14,740 nucleotides of DNA from positions 5,425 through 20,164 of the forward strand of contig DKEG01000001.1 in assembly GCA_002452095.1 (NCBI GenBank), given 5' to 3'. The stretch comes from Bacteroidales bacterium UBA6828. Its GTDB lineage: Bacteria; Bacteroidota; Bacteroidia; Bacteroidales; Paludibacteraceae. Below the pieces are notes generated by a model. That model worked only from the letters and a program-made list of their open reading frames with translations, had not been told where the DNA came from and made no database searches. Below, one piece after another: positions 1-7,002 of this stretch; within the stretch, counting starts at the first letter, position 1, and each line of letters starts with the position of its first letter. The position numbers were made by a program, and so were the translations under genes.

Positions 1-41
1 ATACTTGTTAGACAGCCTCTTGTGTACTATCTGCAAAAGAT
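1..41. other. Short edge segment downstream of rny
   Basis: This is the region 3' of the RNase Y stop codon, cut by the window edge. It has no reading frame and no convincing stem followed by a T-run, so I cannot say where the rny transcript ends. Confidence 0.5.
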
Positions 42-1586
42 TTACTTGGCGTAGTTGATGGCGCGGGTTTCGCGGATAACCGTTACCTTGACCTGACCGG
101 GGTAGGTCATCTCGTCCTGGATACGTTTGGCGAGGTCGAAAGACAGGAGTTCGGTATCCTTGTCGCTGATCTTGTCCGCCCCAACGATGACACGCAGTTC
201 GCGACCGGCTTGCAGGGCATAGGTTTTGATAACACCGGGGAAAGACATAGCCAGATTCTCGAGGTCGTTGAGACGCTTGACATAACTCTCCACAATCTCG
301 CGTCGGGCACCCGGGCGGGCACCGGAAATAGCATCGCAGGCTTGTACGATAGGCGCGATAAGCGTCTTCATCTCGCACTCGTCGTGGTGTGCACCGACGG
401 CATTGCAGATGTCGGGTTTCTCGCCGTATTTCTCACAGAGTTTCATACCGAGTTCTGCGTGCGGCAGTTCGACATCCTCGTCCGCCACCTTGCCTATGTC
501 GTGGAGCAGACCGGCACGGCGCGCCGCCTTGACATTCAGCCCGAGTTCGCTCGCCATTGCGGCACAGAGGTTAGCCGTCTCACGCGCATGCTGGAGCAGG
601 TTCTGACCATAACTGGAACGGTATTTCATCTTGCCCACCAGGCGCACCAGTTCGGGGTGCAGACCGTGGATACCGAGGTCGATAGTGGTACGCTTACCGG
701 TCTCGATAATCTCGTCCTCGACCTGCTTGGAGACCTTGGCAACCACCTCTTCGATACGCGCAGGATGGATACGTCCGTCCTGTACCAACTGGTGGAGACT
801 GAGACGGGCTATCTCGCGGCGTACAGGGTCGAATGCCGAAAGAGTGATGGCTTCAGGCGTGTCGTCCACAATGATTTCCACACCCGTAGCGGCCTCGAGG
901 GCACGGATATTGCGTCCCTCACGCCCGATGATACGACCTTTGACCTCGTCGTTATCGATATGGAAGACGGAAACCGTATTCTCGGCAGCAGTCTCGCTCG
1001 ACACGCGCTGGATAGTCTGGATAATGATTTTCTTGGCTTCCTTGTTGGCAGTAAGGCGTGCATCGTCCATGATCTCGTTGACATACGACATAGCAGCCGT
1101 CTTGGCCTCGTCTTTGAGTGCCTCGATGAGTTGTTTCTTGGCTTCCTCCGCCGAGATACCGCTCAGTTGCTCCAGTTGCTGCTCCGCCTGGTGGTGCATA
1201 CGCTCAATCTCCTGCGACTTGAAATCAATGGCTTTCTGCTGCTGGTCGAGTTGCTGTGTCTTCTGGTTCACCTCGTTCTGCGCACGCTGTATGTCGCCCT
1301 GACGCTGGTTGAGTTGCTGCTCGCGCTGCTGGAGACGTTGCTCGCGCTGCTGCTGTTTCTTTTCCTGCTCACGGACTTCATTGTCGTACTTTAACTTGAG
1401 TTCAATAGATTTCTCTTTTGCCTCTGTAATCTTGTTCTTTTTCAGTACTTCCGCTTCTGCTTCCGCCTTTTTGACGAGGCTGGCACTGCTATAGCGAAAT
1501 ATCACATAGCATATACCTGCTCCCACGAGGGCACAGCCCACGGCGATTAAGATATAGAGTACTGCACTAATTTCGAGTAACATCAT
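42..1586 (-). CDS. rny: Ribonuclease Y (membrane-anchored endoribonuclease)
   Basis: RNase Y is a membrane-anchored endoribonuclease that starts the decay and processing of many mRNAs. The 514-residue product has the full family layout and usual length. A transmembrane helix covers about residues 5-30. A long Gln/Glu/Arg-rich coiled coil runs from about 36 to 195. A KH RNA-binding domain has the GRIIGREGRN loop at 217-226. An HD metal-dependent hydrolase domain has H333, the HD pair H362-D363 in LLHDIGKV, H400-H401 and D418. The end RETRAINYAK is typical. Two ATG codons are adjacent (MMLLEIS), and either could be the start. The gene follows zapA after 25 AT-rich bases with no visible promoter, so it is probably co-transcribed with zapA and the coiled-coil gene. 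The N-terminal Gln-rich tract is low-complexity but normal for this family. The identification is secure. Confidence 0.97.
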   Translation of the reverse strand: MMLLEISAVLYILIAVGCALVGAGICYVIFRYSSASLVKKAEAEAEVLKKNKITEAKEKSIELKLKYDNEVREQEKKQQQREQRLQQREQQLNQRQGDIQRAQNEVNQKTQQLDQQQKAIDFKSQEIERMHHQAEQQLEQLSGISAEEAKKQLIEALKDEAKTAAMSYVNEIMDDARLTANKEAKKIIIQTIQRVSSETAAENTVSVFHIDNDEVKGRIIGREGRNIRALEAATGVEIIVDDTPEAITLSAFDPVRREIARLSLHQLVQDGRIHPARIEEVVAKVSKQVEDEIIETGKRTTIDLGIHGLHPELVRLVGKMKYRSSYGQNLLQHARETANLCAAMASELGLNVKAARRAGLLHDIGKVADEDVELPHAELGMKLCEKYGEKPDICNAVGAHHDECEMKTLIAPIVQACDAISGARPGARREIVESYVKRLNDLENLAMSFPGVIKTYALQAGRELRVIVGADKISDKDTELLSFDLAKRIQDEMTYPGQVKVTVIRETRAINYAK

Positions 1587-1611
1587 ATATATTTATTGTT
1601 TTTATGGTTTG

Positions 1612-1923
1612 TTATTTTATTTCATCCGGCAGTTTGCCACCTGCCAATGCTTGCAGCAGCAGGGTATTCAACGCCGTAAGTTTCTGCTCAACGGGTTCGA
1701 GACTCTTGGTACGCACAGCGGTTTTCCAGTTAAGTGCCGCCTCGAGGGCGACATAGAGCCATAGTTGCGCCTCTGACGCCTTGGGCATACGCTGCGCATA
1801 GAGCATATAGCGTTGGTTGAGGAAATCACCCGCCTCACGGTAGGACTGTTCCTGATCGCGCGGAATATCCAATGCCAGCGTATGCGCTGCTATCCGCAAA
1901 GTGATATGTTGTTTAGGCTCCAT
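1612..1923 (-). CDS. zapA: Cell division protein ZapA
   Basis: ZapA is a small cytoplasmic protein that binds FtsZ and bundles its filaments at the division ring. The 103-residue product fits the family in length and layout. An N-terminal beta segment (ITLRIAAHTLALDIPRDQEQ, residues 7-26) is followed by an REAGDFLNQRY helix and a long C-terminal helix containing LWLYVALEAALNW. That helix would form the antiparallel coiled-coil dimer. Its ATG overlaps the stop of the upstream coiled-coil gene as TAATG, which suggests translational coupling. The start sits in a heptamer repeat (1921-1941). The order coiled-coil gene, zapA, rny supports the assignment, since zapA beside rny is a recurrent Bacteroidota arrangement as I recall it. 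Sequence identity across ZapA proteins is low, so this rests on motif pattern and context. Confidence 0.85.
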   Translation of the reverse strand: MEPKQHITLRIAAHTLALDIPRDQEQSYREAGDFLNQRYMLYAQRMPKASEAQLWLYVALEAALNWKTAVRTKSLEPVEQKLTALNTLLLQALAGGKLPDEIK

Positions 1924-1941
1924 TACGCATTACGCATTAAC
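1921..1941. repeat. Heptamer array (CATTACG) at the zapA start
   Basis: Three tandem 7-bp units read CATTACG, CATTACG, CATTAAC on the plus strand. They encode the last codons (M-R-N-A-stop) of the coiled-coil protein and supply the ATG of zapA. The repeat therefore forms the TAATG stop/start junction. Confidence 0.9.
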
Positions 1942-2204
1942 TCGATGGCTTTGTCCACCTGCCTGATCATCTGTGTGAGTTTGCCATACGCCTCGGTGCG
2001 GGTTTCCTGCGAGCCGAGCATACTATTGGCAAGGCGCAGATTTCGACATTCTTCGCGCAGGTCGTTCAGTTCGGCATGGCTCTCTATCAAATCCTGTTTG
2101 AGTCCCTCGTTCTTAACCCGCAGAGCATCGTTCTCCTCCTGCAACGCGACATAGCGTTCCAGCAAAGTCTGCAAATTGCGCTCCAACGAATCTAAGGAAT
2201 CCAC
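1923..2204 (-). CDS. Small coiled-coil protein upstream of zapA (ZapB-like)
   Basis: This is a 93-residue charged, Leu/Glu/Arg-rich protein with no signal peptide and no membrane segment. Residues about 5-70 form one long predicted coiled coil, with hydrophobic positions spaced in heptads (LERNLQTLLERYVALQEEN onward). I recognise no enzymatic domain. Its place directly ahead of zapA, with a one-base TAATG overlap, suggests a partner role in division, perhaps like the coiled-coil protein ZapB. That is inference from context and shape only. The likely start is GTG at 2204. I see no nearby in-frame ATG upstream, and later Met codons would remove the coiled coil. The last residues are encoded by the CATTACG heptamer array, so the C-terminus has probably been remodelled by repeat expansion. 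Confidence 0.8.
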   Translation of the reverse strand: MDSLDSLERNLQTLLERYVALQEENDALRVKNEGLKQDLIESHAELNDLREECRNLRLANSMLGSQETRTEAYGKLTQMIRQVDKAIELMRNA

Positions 2205-2209
2205 TATTC

Positions 2210-2237
2210 TAATTAGGAATTACGAATTAGGAATTAT
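2210..2237. repeat. Heptamer array (GAATTAG type)
   Basis: Four tandem 7-bp units read TAATTAG, GAATTAC, GAATTAG, GAATTAT. The array lies in the leader of the coiled-coil gene, a few bases before its GTG start. Confidence 0.9.
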
Positions 2238-2257
2238 TACACAGACAGGTGCCTCTT

Positions 2258-2278
2258 CATTGTGCATTGCGCATTGTC
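2258..2278. repeat. Heptamer array (CATTGCG type)
   Basis: Three tandem 7-bp units read CATTGTG, CATTGCG, CATTGTC. The array begins at the stop codon of the DUF3078 gene and shares the ATT core and 7-bp period of the other two arrays. Confidence 0.85.
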
Positions 2279-3473
2279 AGAACGAGTAGCCGATACCGAT
2301 GCCGAGGATGCCTTTGAACTGGATACGCTCGCCGGAGGTAACGGTTTTCGTGCCGTCGGCAGCAGTAATGGTCTTGTCGATCTTCACGCCGTTGTAGTAC
2401 TTCATCGAGGTGGTCAGGGACACCTGCAGGCACTTCAGGAACTGGTACGAGATAGCCACATCCCAATCCACATCAAAATTGCCAAAACGCCGGTTGTTGT
2501 CGCGGTAGCCCGTGAACTCCATACCCGAGAAATCCTTGCCGTTACCCAGGTCGGCATACATCTTGCCATCGGCATCGGTATAAATCTTGGTCTTATCCCA
2601 CGCATAGGGAGTATAGAGACCGAGGGTGGTCATAATCTTGAGGTCTTTGTAGGTGTAGTTGATAGTCCCTTTAAGCGAAAGACCCAACTCACAACGGATA
2701 TTGCTTTGGTAGTCTTTCAGCACCTCTCCTGTCTGCTCGTCGGTAGTGTATTTCCAAACCGAGTATTTGTCTTTGAGCGCATACTCCAGACCGGTTATTT
2801 CCTCGCCCTCTACAAGCGGATAGTTCTCCTGATATTTCTCGTTGAGGCGCTTGCTCACATAGGCGGTGGTGAGACGTCCTGCCACAGGAGAGAGGTAGAC
2901 CGAGAATATGTCGTTGGGTTTCCAGTCGATACCGACCGAGATGTCGGTGTAAGAAGGAGCCAAGAACTTGGAGATAATCGGGTCGAAGGCGGCAGTACCG
3001 TTGTAGTTACGGCCGAGGTCGAACTGACTCTGGAAACCGCCCAGGATGGTCAGATACCATGATTTCCGGAACTCCCAACCGAACTTGGTTGTAAAATTGA
3101 TACGGTCGCTCGACTTCTGGAACTTGTCAAAATCCTGGTCAATCCACGACATACCATACTCAAGGTCAAGGTTGGTATCCCATGCCATATTGTTCTCGTG
3201 ATAGAGAATACGCAGTTTGGTGGAAGCCACGGCATTAACGTTGTTGTTACCACCGGCAGCCCAATTCCAAAGCCCTGTGGCAGCGGCATTAAGTCCTACT
3301 ACACCTGAGAATTTCCATGCTTTCTCACCAGTATCCACTTTTTTGAGGTCTGCAGCCGCTGTCTGTGCGGCTTTGGCCTGACTTTCCACGGTTGCTTTAT
3401 TCACTTCCTGTGCCGAAACCATCGCGGTAGAAAGGAGTGCAATGGTTGTAAGAGTAAAGAATTTGATTTTCAT
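2277..3473 (-). CDS. DUF3078 family outer-membrane beta-barrel protein
   Basis: This is a 398-residue secreted protein of the DUF3078 type found in Bacteroidota. Its exact function is unknown. A signal peptide covers about residues 1-21 (MKIKFFTLTTIALLSTAMVSA), followed by a short Ala-rich segment. The family signature lies at about 51-90, with the NWAAGG motif at 70-75 and then alternating strands (NLDLEYGMSW, FTTKFGWEFRKSWYLTILGG). The protein ends GIGIGYSF, and the terminal Phe is typical of barrels assembled by BAM. I chose the ATG at 3473 because it begins a perfect signal peptide and lies about 95 bases after a strong promoter. The frame stays open back to 3710, but that extension would cross the promoter and hide the signal. 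The gene ends 72 bases before the coiled-coil gene, with no terminator between them. Confidence 0.88.
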   Translation of the reverse strand: MKIKFFTLTTIALLSTAMVSAQEVNKATVESQAKAAQTAAADLKKVDTGEKAWKFSGVVGLNAAATGLWNWAAGGNNNVNAVASTKLRILYHENNMAWDTNLDLEYGMSWIDQDFDKFQKSSDRINFTTKFGWEFRKSWYLTILGGFQSQFDLGRNYNGTAAFDPIISKFLAPSYTDISVGIDWKPNDIFSVYLSPVAGRLTTAYVSKRLNEKYQENYPLVEGEEITGLEYALKDKYSVWKYTTDEQTGEVLKDYQSNIRCELGLSLKGTINYTYKDLKIMTTLGLYTPYAWDKTKIYTDADGKMYADLGNGKDFSGMEFTGYRDNNRRFGNFDVDWDVAISYQFLKCLQVSLTTSMKYYNGVKIDKTITAADGTKTVTSGERIQFKGILGIGIGYSF

Positions 3474-3574
3474 CTTATTCAAAATGCTATTAAGTATATA
3501 TATATCAGTAGTTTTATTTATTCGTTTTGTATCACTTTGGCAGAGTATAACACTCCGTTTGCCCAAAAGTGCGA

Positions 3575-3606
3575 CAAAGGTACAAAAAAAACGCGACATC
3601 CACAAA
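3575..3606 (-). promoter_or_regulatory. Bacteroides-type promoter of the DUF3078 gene
   Basis: Read on the minus strand, TTTG (3606-3603) is followed after 20 bases by TACCTTTG (3582-3575). This matches the Bacteroides -33 TTTG and -7 TAnnTTTG consensus exactly. Transcription would begin near 3570 and leave a leader of about 95 bases. It may also drive the coiled-coil gene, zapA and rny. Confidence 0.75.
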
Positions 3607-3702
3607 TTATATTTTACTGAGAGAAGGGCAGCCGCATCAAAAAAAGTAGTAATGGGACAAAGGGAAAAATAGTACAAAAGTCTTAAAAACAGCATTTTAG
3701 TA

Positions 3703-3788
3703 CCCTCCAAAAGACATTAAGAAACGTATAGGTAGTTCAGCGAAGCCGATAACGACAGGGGATAAGGAGTTTAACTCGGTTTGGAGGG
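3703..3788. repeat. 86-bp segment bounded by a perfect 9-bp inverted repeat
   Basis: CCCTCCAAA at 3703-3711 and TTTGGAGGG at 3780-3788 are perfect inverted arms enclosing 68 bases. The interior has no gene. It could be a small non-autonomous mobile element, a structured RNA or a chance pair. No target-site duplication is clear. Confidence 0.5.
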
Positions 3789-3828
3789 ATTTGTGGCACT
3801 TCGACATTCAGTGCGACTATGGCGCATA

Positions 3829-3847
3829 ACGACGCGATCCGCGTCGT
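3829..3847. repeat. GC-rich hairpin element (copy 1 of 4)
   Basis: ACGACGCG, loop ATC, CGCGTCGT is a perfect 8-bp stem followed on the plus strand by CTCCCA. It is nearly identical to the element at 9247-9267. Neither strand has a T-run after it, so it is not a typical terminator. Confidence 0.75.
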
Positions 3848-3892
3848 CTCCCAAGTGCGTAGTATTGTTATTCAGTATGTGCCAAACTGGTT

Positions 3893-3909
3893 GCGGACGA
3901 GGTGTCCGC
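3893..3909. repeat. GC-rich hairpin element (copy 2 of 4)
   Basis: GCGGACG, loop AGG, TGTCCGC is a 7-bp stem with one G-T pair, followed by GTCCCC. It matches the element at 9154-9172 apart from that base. Confidence 0.75.
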
Positions 3910-3928
3910 GTCCCCAGATGGTATGCAA

Positions 3929-3954
3929 TTTATGCAACGTCCACAGTGCATAAA
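3929..3954. repeat. Inverted repeat TTTATGCA / TGCATAAA
   Basis: Perfect 8-bp arms are separated by 10 bases. It lies 37 bases after the stop codon of the small 41-residue ORF. It could be a weak terminator stem or an operator. No T-run follows on either strand. Confidence 0.5.
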
Positions 3955-3990
3955 GGGTATAAAATCGGTATTATGATTTATAGGAATGAT

Positions 3991-4116
3991 TTATTGGTTG
4001 TCGGGAATGATTTCCACACGGTGCCCCAGTTCCACTTTGGTGCGGTTACCGATGTTCTCTCCCATATATTCGGCAGAAGAACCCTTGTATTTATTAGACT
4101 TTGCTTTTGCAGCCAT
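3991..4116 (-). CDS. Small basic protein, 41 residues, unknown function
   Basis: An ATG-to-TAA reading frame of 41 codons lies in the largest gap between genes, on the coding strand. The product begins MAAKAKSNKYKGSSAEYMG and continues ENIGNRTKVELGHRVEIIPDNQ. It looks like a genuine soluble protein: a lysine-rich N-terminus, then a mixed segment with regular hydrophobic positions, and no low-complexity or membrane region. Codon choice resembles the neighbouring genes. I recognise no family. It starts 73 bases after the stop of the beta-helix enzyme gene and might be read from the same transcript, since no promoter is obvious. The chance that a random frame looks this protein-like is modest but not negligible. 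Confidence 0.6.
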   Translation of the reverse strand: MAAKAKSNKYKGSSAEYMGENIGNRTKVELGHRVEIIPDNQ

Positions 4117-4136
4117 AAATTGCTATAAATCTTATT

Positions 4137-4159
4137 CGCCTACGGCGGCAAAATTTGCC
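4137..4159. repeat. Two overlapping short palindromes after the beta-helix gene
   Basis: CGCC-TAC-GGCG (4137-4147) overlaps by one base the perfect 13-bp palindrome GGCAAAATTTGCC (4147-4159). They sit in the 73-base gap between the beta-helix gene and the small ORF. On the minus strand the stem is followed by AT-rich sequence but no clean T-run. Confidence 0.45.
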
Positions 4160-4189
4160 ATTATGCTTATATCGAACAGACGTTAATTA

Positions 4190-6691
4190 TCATAGTTTAC
4201 ATCCCAAGACATCGTAGGCGGTACTATCACGGACAATGACCAGTCTGCCGTCAATCAGCGATTTGGTGGTTTGGAAAGATACAGCCGGCAGCAGTTCACC
4301 GGTATTTTCCTCGGAGGGGCAGTCGAAACGCTCCGTCCAAGTAAAGGGGACAGAACCATTGAACACCGCATTTTTGAGATTGACGGCATTGAAATGGCAA
4401 TACGAACCCGTACAGCCGCTGACATTGGAGAAAAAGATACCGAAGTTGCCGCCATCGATATGGATATTGTTGAACTCCATACCCGTAATCTTGTTGCTGC
4501 CAGCACGCACATAGAAGTTATTCCAACGGGAGCCGTTGATATTGATGTTATTGAGATGTACGTTGTAGATCGGGTAGTTGGCGGTTTTGCCTATATTGAA
4601 CGCTCCCTGTGCGCTGCCCCAGAAGTCGCCCGCAGTACCTTTGTCGCCCGCGGTACAACCGCAATGGTCGACAGTAACATCGTGGATGTCGATGGTGCCG
4701 CTATTGGTAAAGCCCGTACCGGAGAAGTCGGAGTTGACACGTGCGCCGGATTCCAAGGCATCGGCTATATAGAGATGGTGGGCGGTATGGTTGTCGCCGC
4801 CGAAGAAGCCAAGGGACGAAGCCCGCCAGTTGTTCTCAGCAGTACAATAGGCGAAAGTAATGTTGCTGCAACGTCTGGCAGTGGACCACGAAGCCATGTC
4901 GTCGTCTCCGTTGTTGCGGAAGGAGCAATAGCGGATTGTATGTCCGTTGCTGCCGTGCGAGCAGTTGATGCCGTCAGCATAGTTGTTGCGGAAACGGCAG
5001 TGCTCCACCAAGAGATTGGAAGAGCCGGAACCGGTATAATCGGCAATCCATGCCCCGCACTCGAAATGCTCCACCCAACAACCACGGATGACGCTATTGC
5101 GCCCCATTCCGCCCATAAAGCCTTTGCCGACCTGTTTGGAGTCGTCGTTGTTGTAATAACGGCAGTTGTTGACGGTATTGAGATAAAGTCCCTCGATAAG
5201 CAGGTTGCTGCGGTCTGCCTCAAAGCCACGGTAACTATAGGTAGAAGCGTTGTCGGAAGGGGCAGTAAAATAGATAGTGGTGTACCACATACCAGCACCG
5301 ATGACACGTGTACCATCGGCGTTGCGCAAGTAGATACGCTTGCTGCAATTCCATGTACCTTCGGGAATATAGACGGTACGTCCCTGGTTGTTCATAATAA
5401 AGTCGCCGACATCTCCGTTACCGTCGAAACGGACTTTGTCGCCGCTCAGTTGGTCGTAGGTAACAGCGGCGGGGACAGGCTCCAGTTCCACAAAATCAAT
5501 GGTGTAGGGTGTAGAGCCGCCGTCCACTTTTTGGAGCGTAAGCGTCTCGCCCGATTTGACGGAACGCGAGAGGCGGATATGCGTCTCGTCGAAACGCATA
5601 CGGATGACCACATTGCCTGTACGGGGATTGTTGTCGGGATAGGTGCCGTCACAATACTGCCAAGCCCAATACGAATTGAGATTGAGTGTACCGACTTTGT
5701 CCTGACCGGCATAGACATCCAGCGTACCCGTTGTACCCTGTCCGTTGCTGCTATCGGGCAGAGAGAAGCGGACAGTAAGTCCGTCGCCTGCCTGATCGAC
5801 GACCCAAGAAACGGTCTGCCCCACTGCCGTGAGGTTGAGTGCCTGTTGGTGGGATGCTTCGGACTGGAGCAGACGCTGGTCATCGGAAGCCTCAAGGAAT
5901 GTACCGTCGGAGGTACACAAGCCGGGTTCCGCCTCGTAGCGTTGGTATGGGCGGTTGATATAGCCGCGTCCCTGTTTGTCGGAGGGGAAGAGATAGACCT
6001 GGCTGCCGTCGGTAACAGGGGTGTCGGGTACATCGGGTTTGTCAGGAGTATCGGGAGTAGAAGGAGTGGTGCCAGTATTCACACAAGGCGCGGCATAGCC
6101 TTTCTGATTGATAGAGGTATATATATTACCGTCGAAGTCGTTGGTATAGAACTCGCTGCCTTTGCGGGAGCCTGTATAGGGAGCGGTTCGGAAGAGACAA
6201 TCGCTGTTGCCCGTTACATCATCGGACGGATTGAGCCACCAGGCAGCCCCCGGATTGGAAGCCGTATATTCGAAGCCGAAGAGGTTGGAATAGACCTTGA
6301 CAGTGATGCCGGTATTGAGCGTCAGTCCGTCTTCCGCCAACTGCGCAAGATTGAGCGTCTTACCATAGATATTGCCCGATATATGGTAGAGACGGTCGCC
6401 ATTGCGGGATACTTTTCCCTGATCGGTAGAAAAATTGGTAGCGATACCCCGTGTGCCAGCAGTTCCAGCACCTTGGAGCCACGATTCCCACACGGTACCG
6501 GTGATGTCGATGGCAAACGTAAATGTCTCGTCCGCCTCCATACTATTGGAAGAAGCCCACGTATTGTTTTCACAATCCCAGCGGACGATGTAACACCCGT
6601 CGACACCAACAGGGTTGTTCAAACTTTGTGCAGCGGTGGCTGCAAGCAATGTACACACAGAGGCAACGAAAGCCAGTGATACTCTTTTCAT
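4190..6691 (-). CDS. Secreted GH87-like beta-helix glucanase with carbohydrate-binding module
   Basis: This is an 833-residue exported protein, probably an endo-acting alpha-glucanase (alpha-1,3-glucanase or mycodextranase type). A signal peptide covers about residues 1-21. Residues 25-205 form a domain I do not recognise. A Thr/Pro/Asp linker follows at about 206-228. Residues about 232-405 resemble a CBM6/CBM35 beta-sandwich (QRYEAEPG near the start, TIDFVELEPVP at the end). Residues about 410-790 are a right-handed parallel beta-helix. Several helix motifs fit GH87: YIPEGTWN (441-448), GAGMWYTT (465-472), ADGIN (572-576) and GDDD (595-598). D573 and D596-D597 are 23 residues apart, the spacing I recall for the GH87 catalytic aspartates. 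The short C-terminal tail (SLIDGRLVIVRDSTAYDVLG) resembles the ends of many secreted Bacteroidales proteins. The gene lies in line with SusC, SusD and GH97 on one strand. Other beta-helix families (GH28, GH49, polysaccharide lyases) fit less well. Confidence 0.65.
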   Translation of the reverse strand: MKRVSLAFVASVCTLLAATAAQSLNNPVGVDGCYIVRWDCENNTWASSNSMEADETFTFAIDITGTVWESWLQGAGTAGTRGIATNFSTDQGKVSRNGDRLYHISGNIYGKTLNLAQLAEDGLTLNTGITVKVYSNLFGFEYTASNPGAAWWLNPSDDVTGNSDCLFRTAPYTGSRKGSEFYTNDFDGNIYTSINQKGYAAPCVNTGTTPSTPDTPDKPDVPDTPVTDGSQVYLFPSDKQGRGYINRPYQRYEAEPGLCTSDGTFLEASDDQRLLQSEASHQQALNLTAVGQTVSWVVDQAGDGLTVRFSLPDSSNGQGTTGTLDVYAGQDKVGTLNLNSYWAWQYCDGTYPDNNPRTGNVVIRMRFDETHIRLSRSVKSGETLTLQKVDGGSTPYTIDFVELEPVPAAVTYDQLSGDKVRFDGNGDVGDFIMNNQGRTVYIPEGTWNCSKRIYLRNADGTRVIGAGMWYTTIYFTAPSDNASTYSYRGFEADRSNLLIEGLYLNTVNNCRYYNNDDSKQVGKGFMGGMGRNSVIRGCWVEHFECGAWIADYTGSGSSNLLVEHCRFRNNYADGINCSHGSNGHTIRYCSFRNNGDDDMASWSTARRCSNITFAYCTAENNWRASSLGFFGGDNHTAHHLYIADALESGARVNSDFSGTGFTNSGTIDIHDVTVDHCGCTAGDKGTAGDFWGSAQGAFNIGKTANYPIYNVHLNNININGSRWNNFYVRAGSNKITGMEFNNIHIDGGNFGIFFSNVSGCTGSYCHFNAVNLKNAVFNGSVPFTWTERFDCPSEENTGELLPAVSFQTTKSLIDGRLVIVRDSTAYDVLGCKL

Positions 6692-6808
6692 TATTGTTAT
6701 TGTATTATAATTATCAAATTGCCCTATTGCAGGGGAACGGCAGGCAAAAGCCCCGACATTGTAACGACATTGGGCGATTATCCAGCAGTTGGCATCAAAG
6801 GTCTCCTA

Positions 6809-6822
6809 TGCCGCAGGCGGCA
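6809..6822. repeat. GC palindrome TGCCGCAGGCGGCA
   Basis: This is a 6-bp stem with a two-base loop. An A-run on the plus strand lies just beyond it, so on neither strand is the stem followed by T residues and it is not a standard terminator. Similar short GC palindromes occur at 4137-4147 and 7003-7015. Confidence 0.45.
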
Positions 6823-6869
6823 AGATAAAAAAACTAAATAATAAAAACAAAACATTCAAAACCTGTCTT

Positions 6870-6888
6870 GCGGCGCAACACGCGCCGC
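6870..6888. repeat. Perfect 7-bp GC stem-loop downstream of GH97
   Basis: GCGGCGC, loop AACAC, GCGCCGC. It lies about 155 bases after the GH97 stop codon. Without an adjacent T-run it is only a possible transcript-end or RNA-stabilising structure. Confidence 0.5.
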
Positions 6889-7002
6889 GCTGCATTGTTA
6901 TCAATAACTTGGTATCCTATATGTGCACCAAAGACGTAACTGCCTACGTTGCTGAATGTAAGTTGCAGTACAGCCTCCACCCTGTAGCCCACTGTACTCC
7001 AC

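Noticed and set aside
1..41. Possible insertion-sequence end (GAGGCTGTCTAACAA on the minus strand)
   Set aside because: It resembles ends of some Bacteroidota insertion sequences from memory, but there is no transposase, no partner repeat and the window stops here.
3474..3710. N-terminal extension of the DUF3078 gene back to 3710
   Set aside because: The extension crosses a perfect promoter and would place the signal peptide in the middle of the protein. The ATG at 3473 is the better start.
3868..3951. 27-codon minus-strand frame beginning MHCGRCINC
   Set aside because: It runs through the GC hairpin repeat, and its downstream part is dictated by that repeat (GDADTSSA). The cysteines alone are not enough to call a gene.
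6797..6804. Minus-strand GACCTTTG as a -7 box for the beta-helix gene
   Set aside because: It differs from TAnnTTTG at the first base and the nearest TTG upstream is at 17 bases, too short for the -33 element. It remains only a weak candidate.
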